DNA of 6,481 nt from the NCBI GenBank assembly GCA_947565255.1, contig CANOFI010000141.1, positions 1 to 6,481 of the forward strand, read 5' to 3'. The position numbers were made by a program, and so were the translations under genes. Position 1 is the first letter of the stretch; every line of letters starts with the position of its first letter. This document shows, piece after piece, positions 1 through 5,705 of the stretch. The notes below the pieces were generated by a model that was given only the letters and a program-made list of their open reading frames with translations, was not told the DNA's origin and searched no databases. The DNA comes from an uncultured Lachnospiraceae bacterium. Lineage in GTDB: Bacteria; Bacillota; Clostridia; Lachnospirales; Lachnospiraceae.

Positions 1-6
1 CTCCAT
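1..6 (-). CDS. Start of an unidentified gene leaving the left edge
   Basis: Only the first two codons (ATG GAG, Met-Glu) lie in the window. The start is supported by a TAAGGAG ribosome binding site at 14-20 with a 7-base gap to the ATG. An alternative ATG at 10-12 is only one base from that site and is unlikely. A candidate extended -10 promoter at 54-59 would give a leader of about 40 bases. The product cannot be identified from two codons. The gene runs in the same direction as all the others here, and more than 500 bases separate it from gdhA, so it is probably its own transcription unit. Confidence 0.5.
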
Positions 7-13
7 TGTCATG

Positions 14-20
14 CTCCTTA
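14..20 (-). promoter_or_regulatory. Ribosome binding site of the left-edge gene
   Basis: TAAGGAG on the minus strand, 7 bases before the ATG at 4-6. This site is the main evidence that a gene starts at the window edge. Confidence 0.55.
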
Positions 21-53
21 TGTGGTTATGGCCAAATAGAATTGTCCAGAAAA

Positions 54-59
54 AGTATA
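54..59 (-). promoter_or_regulatory. Candidate extended -10 promoter for the left-edge gene
   Basis: The minus strand reads TGGTATACT, an extended -10 (TG, one base, then TATACT, 5 of 6 matches to TATAAT). No good -35 box lies 17 bases upstream, which is tolerated in extended -10 promoters. Predicted transcription would begin near 47. The same bases also form a weak 5-bp hairpin followed by five T, so a minor attenuator is an alternative reading. Confidence 0.4.
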
Positions 60-101
60 CCATACTACTCTGCATAATTCCACACTTTTTACAAGCAAAA
101 T

Positions 102-123
102 ACGGAGCAGTTTTCCGCTCCGC
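102..123 (-). terminator. GC-rich hairpin upstream of the left-edge gene
   Basis: CGGAGC at 103-108 and GCTCCG at 117-122 form a perfect 6-bp stem, plus a closing G-U pair, around an 8-base loop. On the minus strand it is followed by TATTTTGC, a poor U-tract. It stands out as a GC island in AT-rich spacer. It could be a weak intrinsic terminator for transcripts entering from the right, an attenuator, or an operator upstream of the candidate promoter at 54-59. Confidence 0.35.
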
Positions 124-278
124 CCACATTTCATATACGAATCCTTGCTCAGATCATGTAATTCCATTGTTTTTACCACATTTATATACTTATTCTTACT
201 TCAGAATCATAATATTCCCATAAATCTTCTTTAAAATAACAAGCTGCCCAACATGACACAACGCTATCAGAGGTGTAG

Positions 279-308
279 TATTTACTATCAATTTTACGCA
301 TTTGTCAA
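279..308 (-). promoter_or_regulatory. Possible promoter with consensus -35
   Basis: The minus strand has a perfect TTGACA at 303-308, then an 18-base spacer and TAAATA at 279-284, which is only 3 of 6 to the -10 consensus. If used, it would give the left-edge gene a leader of about 265 bases, long enough for leader regulation. The -10 is weak, so this is a candidate only. Confidence 0.25.
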
Positions 309-408
309 CTCTTCCAAAAATTTTTTCATCTTCAATAGCGAATATATTTTGATCTTTATTTATATTTAAAATATTTTTTCTTTAATGCCAAACATCACTC
401 TAATTATA

Positions 409-499
409 AAACAGGCTGGCAAAAAGTTCTTCACATATACAACATATTGTATAAACCACAACATATTGTATATATAGTTCCTTTTACACCAGCCTGTTT
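409..499. repeat. 91-bp long imperfect hairpin with nested direct repeats
   Basis: The outer arms are a perfect 11-bp inverted repeat, AAACAGGCTGG at 409-419 and CCAGCCTGTTT at 489-499. On the minus strand the stem extends inward through two G-U pairs, a bulge and an AAAAG/CTTTT segment. Inside lie two exact 15-bp direct copies of ACAACATATTGTATA at 439-453 and 458-472. Each copy is nearly palindromic, so 434-449 and 459-474 can pair over 16 positions with three G-U wobbles. The element starts about 50 bases past the gdhA stop. On the minus strand the final arm runs into TTTTATAATT, so it may serve as the gdhA terminator. A small MITE-like repeat, a twin operator or a structured RNA are alternatives. 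Confidence 0.7.
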
Positions 500-552
500 A
501 AAACTCTTATATTCGTATTACAGCTTACCTAATTCAATATACATTACGCGTA

Positions 553-1887
553 TTAGCACACACCCTGTGCAAGCATTGCATCCACTACTTTTTCAAAGCC
601 TGCAATATTTGCACCTGCCACATAATCGCCTTCTTTGCCGTATCTCTTTGCAGCGTCATCCAGATTATGGAAAATGTTCACCATAATTCCTTTCAGTTTT
701 GAATCCACTTCCTCAAATGACCAGGAAAGTCTCTCGCTGTTCTGGCTCATCTCTAATGCAGATGTTGCAACACCGCCGGCATTTGCGGCTTTTCCGGGAG
801 CAAACAATACTCCATTTTTCTGCAGATATTCTGTAGCTTCCAGTGTCGTAGGCATATTAGCGCCCTCTGCAACTGCCTTGCATCCGTTTTCTACCAGCTG
901 CTTTGCATCTTCTAACAAAAGCTCGTTCTGCGTTGCACAGGGAAGTGCAATGTCACACTTGATTGACCATACGCCGCGTCCCTCATGATACTGCGCACTT
1001 GACCTTGCAGCTGCATACTCTGTCAGTCTTGCGCGTTTTACTTCCTTTACTTCTTTCAAAAGGGCCACATCGATTCCTTCCGGGTCATAAATCCAGCCTG
1101 TGGAATCCGATACGGTCACAACCTTTGCACCTAACTGTTGTGCTTTTTGTGTTGCATAAATTGCAACGTTTCCGGAACCGGATACACATACGGTCTTGCC
1201 TGCAATGTCAATTCCGTTGCACTTTAACATTTCTTCTGTCAGATACAAAAGGCCATATCCGGTTGCCTCGGTTCTTGCCAGAGAGCCGCCGTAAGATAAG
1301 CCCTTACCGGTCAGTACGCCCTCATACATTCCGCGGATTTTTTTGTACTGGCCGAACATAAATCCAATCTCTCTTGCACCGGTTCCGATATCTCCGGCCG
1401 GAACGTCCGTATCTGCTCCAATATATTTACAAAGTTCTGTCATAAAGCTCTGGCAGAATGCCATAATCTCCCTGTCTGACTTGCCCTTGGGGTCAAAATC
1501 AGAACCACCCTTGCCGCCGCCGATTGGCAGACTCGTAAGAGAATTTTTGAAAATCTGCTCAAAGCCTAAAAACTTAATGATTCCTAAATTTACAGACGGG
1601 TGAAGTCTTAATCCGCCCTTGTACGGTCCGATTGCATTGTTAAACTGTACACGGAACCCTCTGTTCACCTGAACATTGCCTTTATCATCTACCCACGGCA
1701 CACGGAACATAATCTGTCTGTCAGGCTCCGTAATTCTCTCTAAGACAGCTTCCTTTCTGTAACGCTCCTCATTTGCATCCACGACCGGACGCAGAGATTC
1801 CAATACTTCCTTTACAGCCTGTAAAAATTCCGGCTGGTCCGCATTTTTTTTCGTAACCAGTTCAATCACTTCATCAACATATGACAT
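553..1887 (-). CDS. gdhA: NADP-type glutamate dehydrogenase
   Basis: The 444-aa protein is full length for hexameric bacterial glutamate dehydrogenase. The enzyme makes L-glutamate from 2-oxoglutarate, ammonium and NADPH in the cytoplasm and is a main route of ammonium assimilation. The residues known from the C. symbiosum enzyme are present, shifted by one: K90 in GPYKGG, K114, catalytic K126 in PIGGGKGG, D166 in PAGDIG and S381. The substrate domain is about residues 1-200. The Rossmann domain follows, with SGSGNVA at 236-242. After its second strand comes SDSTG (260-264), as in NADP enzymes, where the NAD-specific C. symbiosum enzyme has SGPDG; cofactor preference is therefore inferred as NADP(H). 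The start is fixed by AGGAGGA at 1896-1902, 8 bases before the ATG. The gene has its own promoter and a leader dyad and appears monocistronic. Confidence 0.97.
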   Translation of the reverse strand: MSYVDEVIELVTKKNADQPEFLQAVKEVLESLRPVVDANEERYRKEAVLERITEPDRQIMFRVPWVDDKGNVQVNRGFRVQFNNAIGPYKGGLRLHPSVNLGIIKFLGFEQIFKNSLTSLPIGGGKGGSDFDPKGKSDREIMAFCQSFMTELCKYIGADTDVPAGDIGTGAREIGFMFGQYKKIRGMYEGVLTGKGLSYGGSLARTEATGYGLLYLTEEMLKCNGIDIAGKTVCVSGSGNVAIYATQKAQQLGAKVVTVSDSTGWIYDPEGIDVALLKEVKEVKRARLTEYAAARSSAQYHEGRGVWSIKCDIALPCATQNELLLEDAKQLVENGCKAVAEGANMPTTLEATEYLQKNGVLFAPGKAANAGGVATSALEMSQNSERLSWSFEEVDSKLKGIMVNIFHNLDDAAKRYGKEGDYVAGANIAGFEKVVDAMLAQGVC

Positions 1888-1895
1888 CTTAAATA

Positions 1896-1902
1896 TCCTC
1901 CT
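1896..1902 (-). promoter_or_regulatory. Ribosome binding site of gdhA
   Basis: AGGAGGA on the minus strand, 8 bases before the ATG at 1885-1887. It is near-perfect, in keeping with a highly expressed gene. Confidence 0.9.
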
Positions 1903-1921
1903 AAGCTATAATGATTCTGGT

Positions 1922-1951
1922 GCAAATGCTGTCTGTCTGTTATGCATTTGC
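1922..1951 (-). promoter_or_regulatory. Dyad in the gdhA leader (operator or mRNA hairpin)
   Basis: GCAAATGC at 1922-1929 and GCATTTGC at 1944-1951 form a perfect 8-bp inverted repeat. The 14-base spacer contains three tandem GTCT units. The predicted transcription start is near 1953, so the dyad would sit at the extreme 5' end of the mRNA. It could bind a repressor or act as a 5' stabilising hairpin. A related CCAAATGCAG lies at 1999-2008, just upstream of the -35 box, so similar motifs flank the promoter on both sides. Confidence 0.5.
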
Positions 1952-1959
1952 CCATGAAT

Positions 1960-1988
1960 ATTATACAACTGTCGTTTTACCGGCGCAA
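1960..1988 (-). promoter_or_regulatory. gdhA promoter (sigma-A type)
   Basis: The minus strand has TTGCGC at 1983-1988, a 17-base spacer, and a perfect TATAAT at 1960-1965. Predicted transcription starts near 1953, giving a leader of about 65 bases before the ATG. Confidence 0.8.
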
Positions 1989-2045
1989 GCATTTTTTGCC
2001 AAATGCAGACAACCCGTCCGGATTTTTTTCTTATTTTTCATGTCT

Positions 2046-2486
2046 TTATAACACTTTTAGGTAATATTTCAGTTGATTTATACTACTTTCTGTGAAGTCC
2101 ATCAATTCATTTGCAAACTCACAATAACATTCCTGTGCGCCTCCGTTATTATGAAGGACCTGCATCAGCTTTCCTACGCCTTTTGTATTTTCCCTCATCA
2201 CCATATTGGCAATGTGGCCTGCGCTGTTGTTAAAGGCCGTTCCCGCCTGAATTCCAAGCCAGAATTTTGCCCGTTCCAATGTGCTTTCCTGGTCGGGACG
2301 TTCCCCTTCCATGCGCATCTGCCGGCGCATTTTTCTCATAAAAGAATGGTATTTCCCAAGCTGCCGGTTTAAATCGACTGCCAAATCTTCATCCGCAGTT
2401 TTGCGGATTAATTTCTGAATCGTATCCGCCGACATTTTCGCCGCCTGATACGTCTCTTTTAACACGGTTCTGTCTGATTTTGTCAT
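2046..2486 (-). CDS. Helical protein of unknown function, 146 aa
   Basis: I do not recognise this family. The protein looks soluble and mostly alpha-helical, with four probable helices at about residues 3-28, 32-62, 70-110 and 118-145. No signal peptide or membrane segment is visible. A strongly basic patch (RKMRRQMR, about 51-58) in the second helix could touch nucleic acid or a membrane surface. The layout recalls ferritin-like four-helix bundles, but no ExxH pair or other metal-ligand pattern is seen, so I do not assign that fold. The start chosen is the ATG at 2484-2486 because AGGAG at 2494-2498 sits 7 bases before it; the in-frame ATG at 2502-2504 has no binding site. A promoter lies at 2576-2604 and a hairpin in the leader. 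No clear terminator separates it from gdhA, so some readthrough into gdhA is possible. Confidence 0.85.
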   Translation of the reverse strand: MTKSDRTVLKETYQAAKMSADTIQKLIRKTADEDLAVDLNRQLGKYHSFMRKMRRQMRMEGERPDQESTLERAKFWLGIQAGTAFNNSAGHIANMVMRENTKGVGKLMQVLHNNGGAQECYCEFANELMDFTESSINQLKYYLKVL

Positions 2487-2493
2487 GGCAATT

Positions 2494-2498
2494 CTCCT
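2494..2498 (-). promoter_or_regulatory. Ribosome binding site that sets the start of the 146-aa gene
   Basis: AGGAG on the minus strand lies 7 bases before the ATG at 2484-2486. It falls inside the first codons of the longer alternative frame that begins at 2504, which argues against that upstream start. Confidence 0.75.
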
Positions 2499-2511
2499 AT
2501 TCATTCATTTT

Positions 2512-2544
2512 TAAGGAAGCGCTGATGGATTCATTGCTTCCTTA
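2512..2544 (-). promoter_or_regulatory. Hairpin in the leader of the 146-aa gene
   Basis: TAAGGAAGC at 2512-2520 and GCTTCCTTA at 2536-2544 form a perfect 9-bp inverted repeat. A G-U pair and three further pairs extend it across a mismatch to a 5-base loop. It lies between the promoter and the ribosome binding site. No T-run follows on either strand, so it is not a standard terminator. It more likely affects mRNA stability or translation, or is a protein-binding dyad. Confidence 0.5.
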
Positions 2545-2575
2545 GGCTTTCCCCATAAAAACTGGAATTTACTTT

Positions 2576-2604
2576 ATTATATATAGAATTGCCATTTTTT
2601 GTAA
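2576..2604 (-). promoter_or_regulatory. Promoter of the 146-aa gene
   Basis: The minus strand has a perfect TATAAT at 2576-2581 and TTACAA at 2599-2604 with a 17-base spacer. An overlapping TTGTTA is a better -35 match but lies 20 bases from the -10. Predicted transcription starts near 2569, giving a leader of about 80 bases that contains the 2512-2544 hairpin. Confidence 0.6.
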
Positions 2605-2613
2605 CAATATACC

Positions 2614-2660
2614 ATGTGCTTCGCACATACTGCACCAGAACTTTGTTTCCTCCTGATGCA
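2614..2660 (-). repeat. Two adjacent hairpins downstream of the dockerin gene
   Basis: On the minus strand TGCATCAG (2653-2660) pairs with CTGGTGCA (2631-2638), 8 bp with one G-U, around a 14-base loop. This is followed at once by ATGTGC-GAA-GCACAT (2614-2628), a perfect 6-bp stem with a 3-base loop. An AGGAGG lies at 2649-2654 inside the first structure. No T-run follows, so this is a non-canonical 3' end at best. The structures may protect the 3' end of the dockerin mRNA or belong to a dispersed repeat. Confidence 0.45.
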
Positions 2661-2692
2661 CACTCTGGCATACCAAAATTTTTAAATCTATT

Positions 2693-5530
2693 CTAAAGGC
2701 TGATTAAGTTTAATGCCGCTTTTAAAATCAGCTGCGCATCGTCTAACCCCACTTTTCCATCGCCGCCGACATCCGACGCCAGCTTATCCTCCTGCGTCTG
2801 TGCGATAAGATTCAGCGCCGCCTTCAAAACAAGCTGTGCGTCCAGAAGATCGACTTTTCCATTTCCATTCACATCGCCCCGCACCTTTGAAACCGCCTGC
2901 TTCAGCGCAAGGGGATTGACTGCGTAAAGTGTCACCTTACTCCCGTCACCCGCATACCATTTAACCAGACCGTCACTTGTCATAACCGGCTGGCAGTCAG
3001 AAAGACGCATGGAGGTTGTTACCGTATCAGACGTCCTGTTTCCATTCCCGTCTATCGTTACTATTTTCGTAAAAATGCTGCCGGTGGACAAATTCTTTTC
3101 CTCCCACATCAGTAAAAACAAGTCTTCCCCAGCCTTTACCATCTGCGGTGTGCGCACCTCTACGGTACCATCCCTGTAATCGGTAAACCAGACCTCCTTC
3201 GTCTGGAATGAATCCTTATTGGTAACTGTAACAAAAATATTTTTCTGTTCTCCGCCGTTATTTTCCTTCTGTAGCACAGAATTGCCCGCAATCAGACAGT
3301 TTTCTGAACCAATCTGCAGACTGCCGATGGAAACGCCCGTCCAATTATCGCCGGCAGCACCGCTGATTTTAAACGGCTGTGCATAGGAAACCCTCTCAAT
3401 GCTTTCCCCATCCTTGCATCTGGTAAGCGTAACTGCACGCGGATACGCATCTCCATGGTCTGCCCGGTATATAAATTCGCCGTCCGTCTGTATAAACTGG
3501 TTAAAGGAATGGCTGACATAGCCTGTCTGAGCAAGATTCCCCACTTCGTACATGGAATCTTCAACTTCCATACTCTGTTTATTGATTACAAATGTCATAT
3601 TTGCCTGATGGTGCAGTCCGTCGTCACTCATATACATTTCATGGCAGGTATGGATATAAAGCCTGCCATCTGTCTCTGCCATACGCAGGGAGCCGGCATC
3701 AAACGGAATATATGTATTGGCTCCATTTATGGAAACAGCAGACAGACGGTCCCAGTCCCTGGAATATTTGACAATCCGCATCACCTCTGCAGAATCCTGC
3801 TCCTGTTCGTTTGTTTGTCCGAACACCAGGTAATTCGCGTCCGTTCCGCTGTAAAAGCCTCCGAACATGGCAAGCTCCGAAGCTAACGTTTTTGTATTTA
3901 ATAGATTCCCGTTCTCTTTCTCATACGTCTCAACGAGCACGCTGCCATTTATATCTTCCACCCTGGTCAGTGTTCCATCTGCATTTTCCATCAGATAGGA
4001 GTTTACAACACCGGCACGAATCGTGTAATTGTTATTCGAACAATTGTTCGATTTCGCTCCGGAAAGCAAAAGCTCCTGCTGGAAATTCTTTTCCCCTCCG
4101 GCATTTGTCACATGAATAACACAGGAAGCCGACAGCCCCGACAAAGACTTAACTGTAATTTCAGCCGTGCCCTCATGCCATGCGGACACTTTTCCACTGC
4201 CCGTCACAGAAGCAACTTTCGTATCTGAGCTTTCCCAAATATAGCTCTCCTCCAGCGTTCCGTTCGATTCAACTGAAAGCTGCATGGACGTTCCTGTCTG
4301 CATTGCATAAGAATCCGCATGAATCTCCAGTGCGTCCGCTGTCCTCCATTCCATGCACTCCAGATAATATTCATCCTCTTCTTTTTCAATGGCAAGTACA
4401 TAATCCCTGTACCTTTCCAGTGAAAATACGGGATGCGCCGTTTTGTATGTACCCACAAAAGCTTCCTTCTCAAAATCAAATTCCGCAATGCTGTCATTAT
4501 CCGCACAGATAATCACGGAATCATTTTTTTCATTATATACACACCTTGAGCCTACGGAATCATAACGGTGGAGCTCATCGTAGTCCGCATAGCTTTTTGA
4601 CACGGTCGCCGCATGCTCAGCCTCGCCCTCCGTCACCCTGCTCTGACTGGAATCCCAAACAAACAGAGCGGAAACTGACGGATTCATCAGATTCCCTGTG
4701 GCATAAAGCGGCGAATCCACACAGAGATACTTTCCTCCCAGCAGGTCAGCCGCCCGCTGCCTGTCACTGAAATACATCTGGCTGATTGTTTGCAAAATAA
4801 ATTTGCTCACAGTAACCGTATTCCCTGAAACATTTCCTGCGCCAACCGCCCGCATATCATGGTCATATCCCCAATAAATCCAGTTATAATAGCACTCAAA
4901 ATAAAAGTTCCCCGTCGCATCGTCAAACCCAATGAAATCGTAAATGGTATCCACGGCAGAAGTCTCCGACAGCAATACGCCGTCTGCGGAAAGAAGATAC
5001 ACCATCGTATCCTGCCCATCGCCTCCCGCCAGATACATACGCCCCTGCCCGTCGGCGCCTATAACGGAAGCAGAAAAATCAAGCAAAATCGTCTTCTCTT
5101 CTTCCATGCGGTCAAGATTATAAACCTGAATAACCGAACTGTAGCCAACTCCGGCAGTATACTGATTTTCCAGCACATACAGCCTGTCGGCAGCAACAAA
5201 TGAATCCCTCACCTGCGCAAATGTCTTTACGACAACCGTCTCCTCCTCAGCAAAGGAATAGAAGGAGAGCACGCTGTCATTGAGAAAATAAATACCTTCC
5301 TGTGCTTCGCTGGGAATCTGCCTGCATTCATAAAAGGATTGATACTTTACCGTATCGGCAGGCAGCTTTTTCACACCCGGCTTCAGCAGACTCTCCTGCT
5401 CCTGCGCCCAGACCACCGTCCCGTCACCGGGCCGGCCGGTCATAAAACTCCATTGCCCAAGCATAACCGTCACGACTGTGACTGCCGCTATAAATTTTTT
5501 CCATGCAATTTTTCTTGTCCACTTTTTCAT
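2693..5530 (-). CDS. Secreted Big2 and dockerin protein, 945 aa
   Basis: This is a large exported protein with no recognisable catalytic domain. Residues 1-44 form a signal peptide: basic start MKKWTRK, hydrophobic core, probable cleavage after VWA. Residues about 45-400 hold repeated beta-strand segments of the RLYVLENQ or GRMYLAGG type, suggesting a propeller-like fold. A bacterial Ig-like group 2 (Big2) domain spans about 401-474, with the typical SSDTKVASV and GTAEITV strands. Residues 475-880 again look like beta repeats. A type I dockerin closes the protein (884-945) with two Ca-binding loops, DVNGNGKVDLLD and DVGGDGKVGLDD; the second lacks the usual residues at positions 3 and 9. Dockerins bind cohesin modules, but none is in the window, so its partner is unknown. 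The start is the ATG at 5528-5530, with GGAG 8 bases upstream; an in-frame GTG at 5555-5557 lacks a binding site. Surface adhesion or carbohydrate binding is a guess. Confidence 0.9.
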   Translation of the reverse strand: MKKWTRKIAWKKFIAAVTVVTVMLGQWSFMTGRPGDGTVVWAQEQESLLKPGVKKLPADTVKYQSFYECRQIPSEAQEGIYFLNDSVLSFYSFAEEETVVVKTFAQVRDSFVAADRLYVLENQYTAGVGYSSVIQVYNLDRMEEEKTILLDFSASVIGADGQGRMYLAGGDGQDTMVYLLSADGVLLSETSAVDTIYDFIGFDDATGNFYFECYYNWIYWGYDHDMRAVGAGNVSGNTVTVSKFILQTISQMYFSDRQRAADLLGGKYLCVDSPLYATGNLMNPSVSALFVWDSSQSRVTEGEAEHAATVSKSYADYDELHRYDSVGSRCVYNEKNDSVIICADNDSIAEFDFEKEAFVGTYKTAHPVFSLERYRDYVLAIEKEEDEYYLECMEWRTADALEIHADSYAMQTGTSMQLSVESNGTLEESYIWESSDTKVASVTGSGKVSAWHEGTAEITVKSLSGLSASCVIHVTNAGGEKNFQQELLLSGAKSNNCSNNNYTIRAGVVNSYLMENADGTLTRVEDINGSVLVETYEKENGNLLNTKTLASELAMFGGFYSGTDANYLVFGQTNEQEQDSAEVMRIVKYSRDWDRLSAVSINGANTYIPFDAGSLRMAETDGRLYIHTCHEMYMSDDGLHHQANMTFVINKQSMEVEDSMYEVGNLAQTGYVSHSFNQFIQTDGEFIYRADHGDAYPRAVTLTRCKDGESIERVSYAQPFKISGAAGDNWTGVSIGSLQIGSENCLIAGNSVLQKENNGGEQKNIFVTVTNKDSFQTKEVWFTDYRDGTVEVRTPQMVKAGEDLFLLMWEEKNLSTGSIFTKIVTIDGNGNRTSDTVTTSMRLSDCQPVMTSDGLVKWYAGDGSKVTLYAVNPLALKQAVSKVRGDVNGNGKVDLLDAQLVLKAALNLIAQTQEDKLASDVGGDGKVGLDDAQLILKAALNLISL
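2696..2881 (-). other. Type I dockerin module
   Basis: This stretch encodes residues 884-945. Two copies of a loop-helix unit each end in DAQLxLKAALNLI. Loop one has the full D-N-N-D-D ligand pattern (positions 1, 3, 5, 9, 12). Loop two has Gly at positions 3 and 9. The helices match at 12 of 13 residues, yet only 3 of the 13 codons are identical, so the symmetry is kept at protein level and is not a recent DNA duplication. Confidence 0.85.
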
Positions 5531-5535
5531 TACTC

Positions 5536-5568
5536 TCACTCCATTTCCACTCGGCACATCCGTGCCAT
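5536..5568 (-). other. Possible 10-codon upstream ORF before the dockerin gene
   Basis: A short frame encodes MARMCRVEME and stops at a TGA (5536-5538) that abuts the dockerin gene's GGAG site, 5 bases before its ATG. An AGGAGG at 5581-5586 precedes it, but 12 bases away, longer than ideal. It could couple translation to the main gene. Chance is a fair alternative. Confidence 0.2.
5539..5542 (-). promoter_or_regulatory. Ribosome binding site that sets the dockerin gene start
   Basis: GGAG on the minus strand lies 8 bases before the ATG at 5528-5530. It favours that ATG, followed directly by a typical signal peptide, over the GTG nine codons upstream. I see no convincing promoter between 5543 and the terminator hairpin; a TATAGA near 5572-5577 lacks a partner -35. 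Confidence 0.65.
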
Positions 5569-5625
5569 ATCTATAACCAGCCTCCTCCAGAGCGTATCTG
5601 AATCACACAAAGCGGGAGGTATTGG

Positions 5626-5664
5626 TCATAAAGGGTACCAGGCGTTGCCTGGTACCCTTTATGA
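5626..5664 (-). terminator. Strong hairpin, probable intrinsic terminator of the GlyRS gene
   Basis: A perfect 18-bp inverted repeat (5626-5643 and 5647-5664) with a 3-base loop begins 41 bases past the GlyRS stop codon. The stem core is GGGTACCAGGC, flanked by AAA on one side and TTT on the other, so it is nearly symmetrical and could work in both directions. The U-tract is only three bases and lies partly within the stem, which makes it slightly atypical. Confidence 0.7.
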
Positions 5665-5705
5665 TGCGGCGGCTGGCATGAATATATACCAAACGCACTC
5701 AAAGA

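Noticed and set aside
294..329. Minus-strand 11-codon frame MKKFLEELTNA in the left spacer
   Set aside because: It has no ribosome binding site, contains the TTGACA box and is too short to separate from chance.
439..472. Two exact 15-bp direct repeats as a possible CRISPR remnant
   Set aside because: There are only two units with a 4-base gap, no spacers of normal length and no cas genes. The repeats are better explained as arms of the long hairpin.
635..1603. Plus-strand frames of 86-132 codons opposite gdhA
   Set aside because: They are antisense shadows of a clearly coding gene, with unusual composition and no ribosome binding sites.
1990..2045. Intrinsic terminator between the 146-aa gene and gdhA
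   Set aside because: The best fold, GCATTT with AAATGC, is weak and is followed by GC-rich promoter sequence and not a T-run.
2046..2486. Assignment of the 146-aa protein to ferritin or rubrerythrin
   Set aside because: The four-helix layout is suggestive, but the metal-binding ExxH pairs are absent.
2487..2504. Upstream ATG for the 146-aa protein
   Set aside because: Its extra six codons contain the ribosome binding site of the downstream ATG, and it lacks a site of its own.
3455..5203. Plus-strand and alternate minus-strand frames within the dockerin gene
   Set aside because: They overlap a continuous 945-codon gene with recognisable domains. None has domain-like sequence or start signals.
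5531..5557. GTG start for the dockerin protein, nine codons upstream
   Set aside because: No ribosome binding site precedes it, and the ATG at 5528-5530 has GGAG at 8 bases and starts a standard signal peptide.
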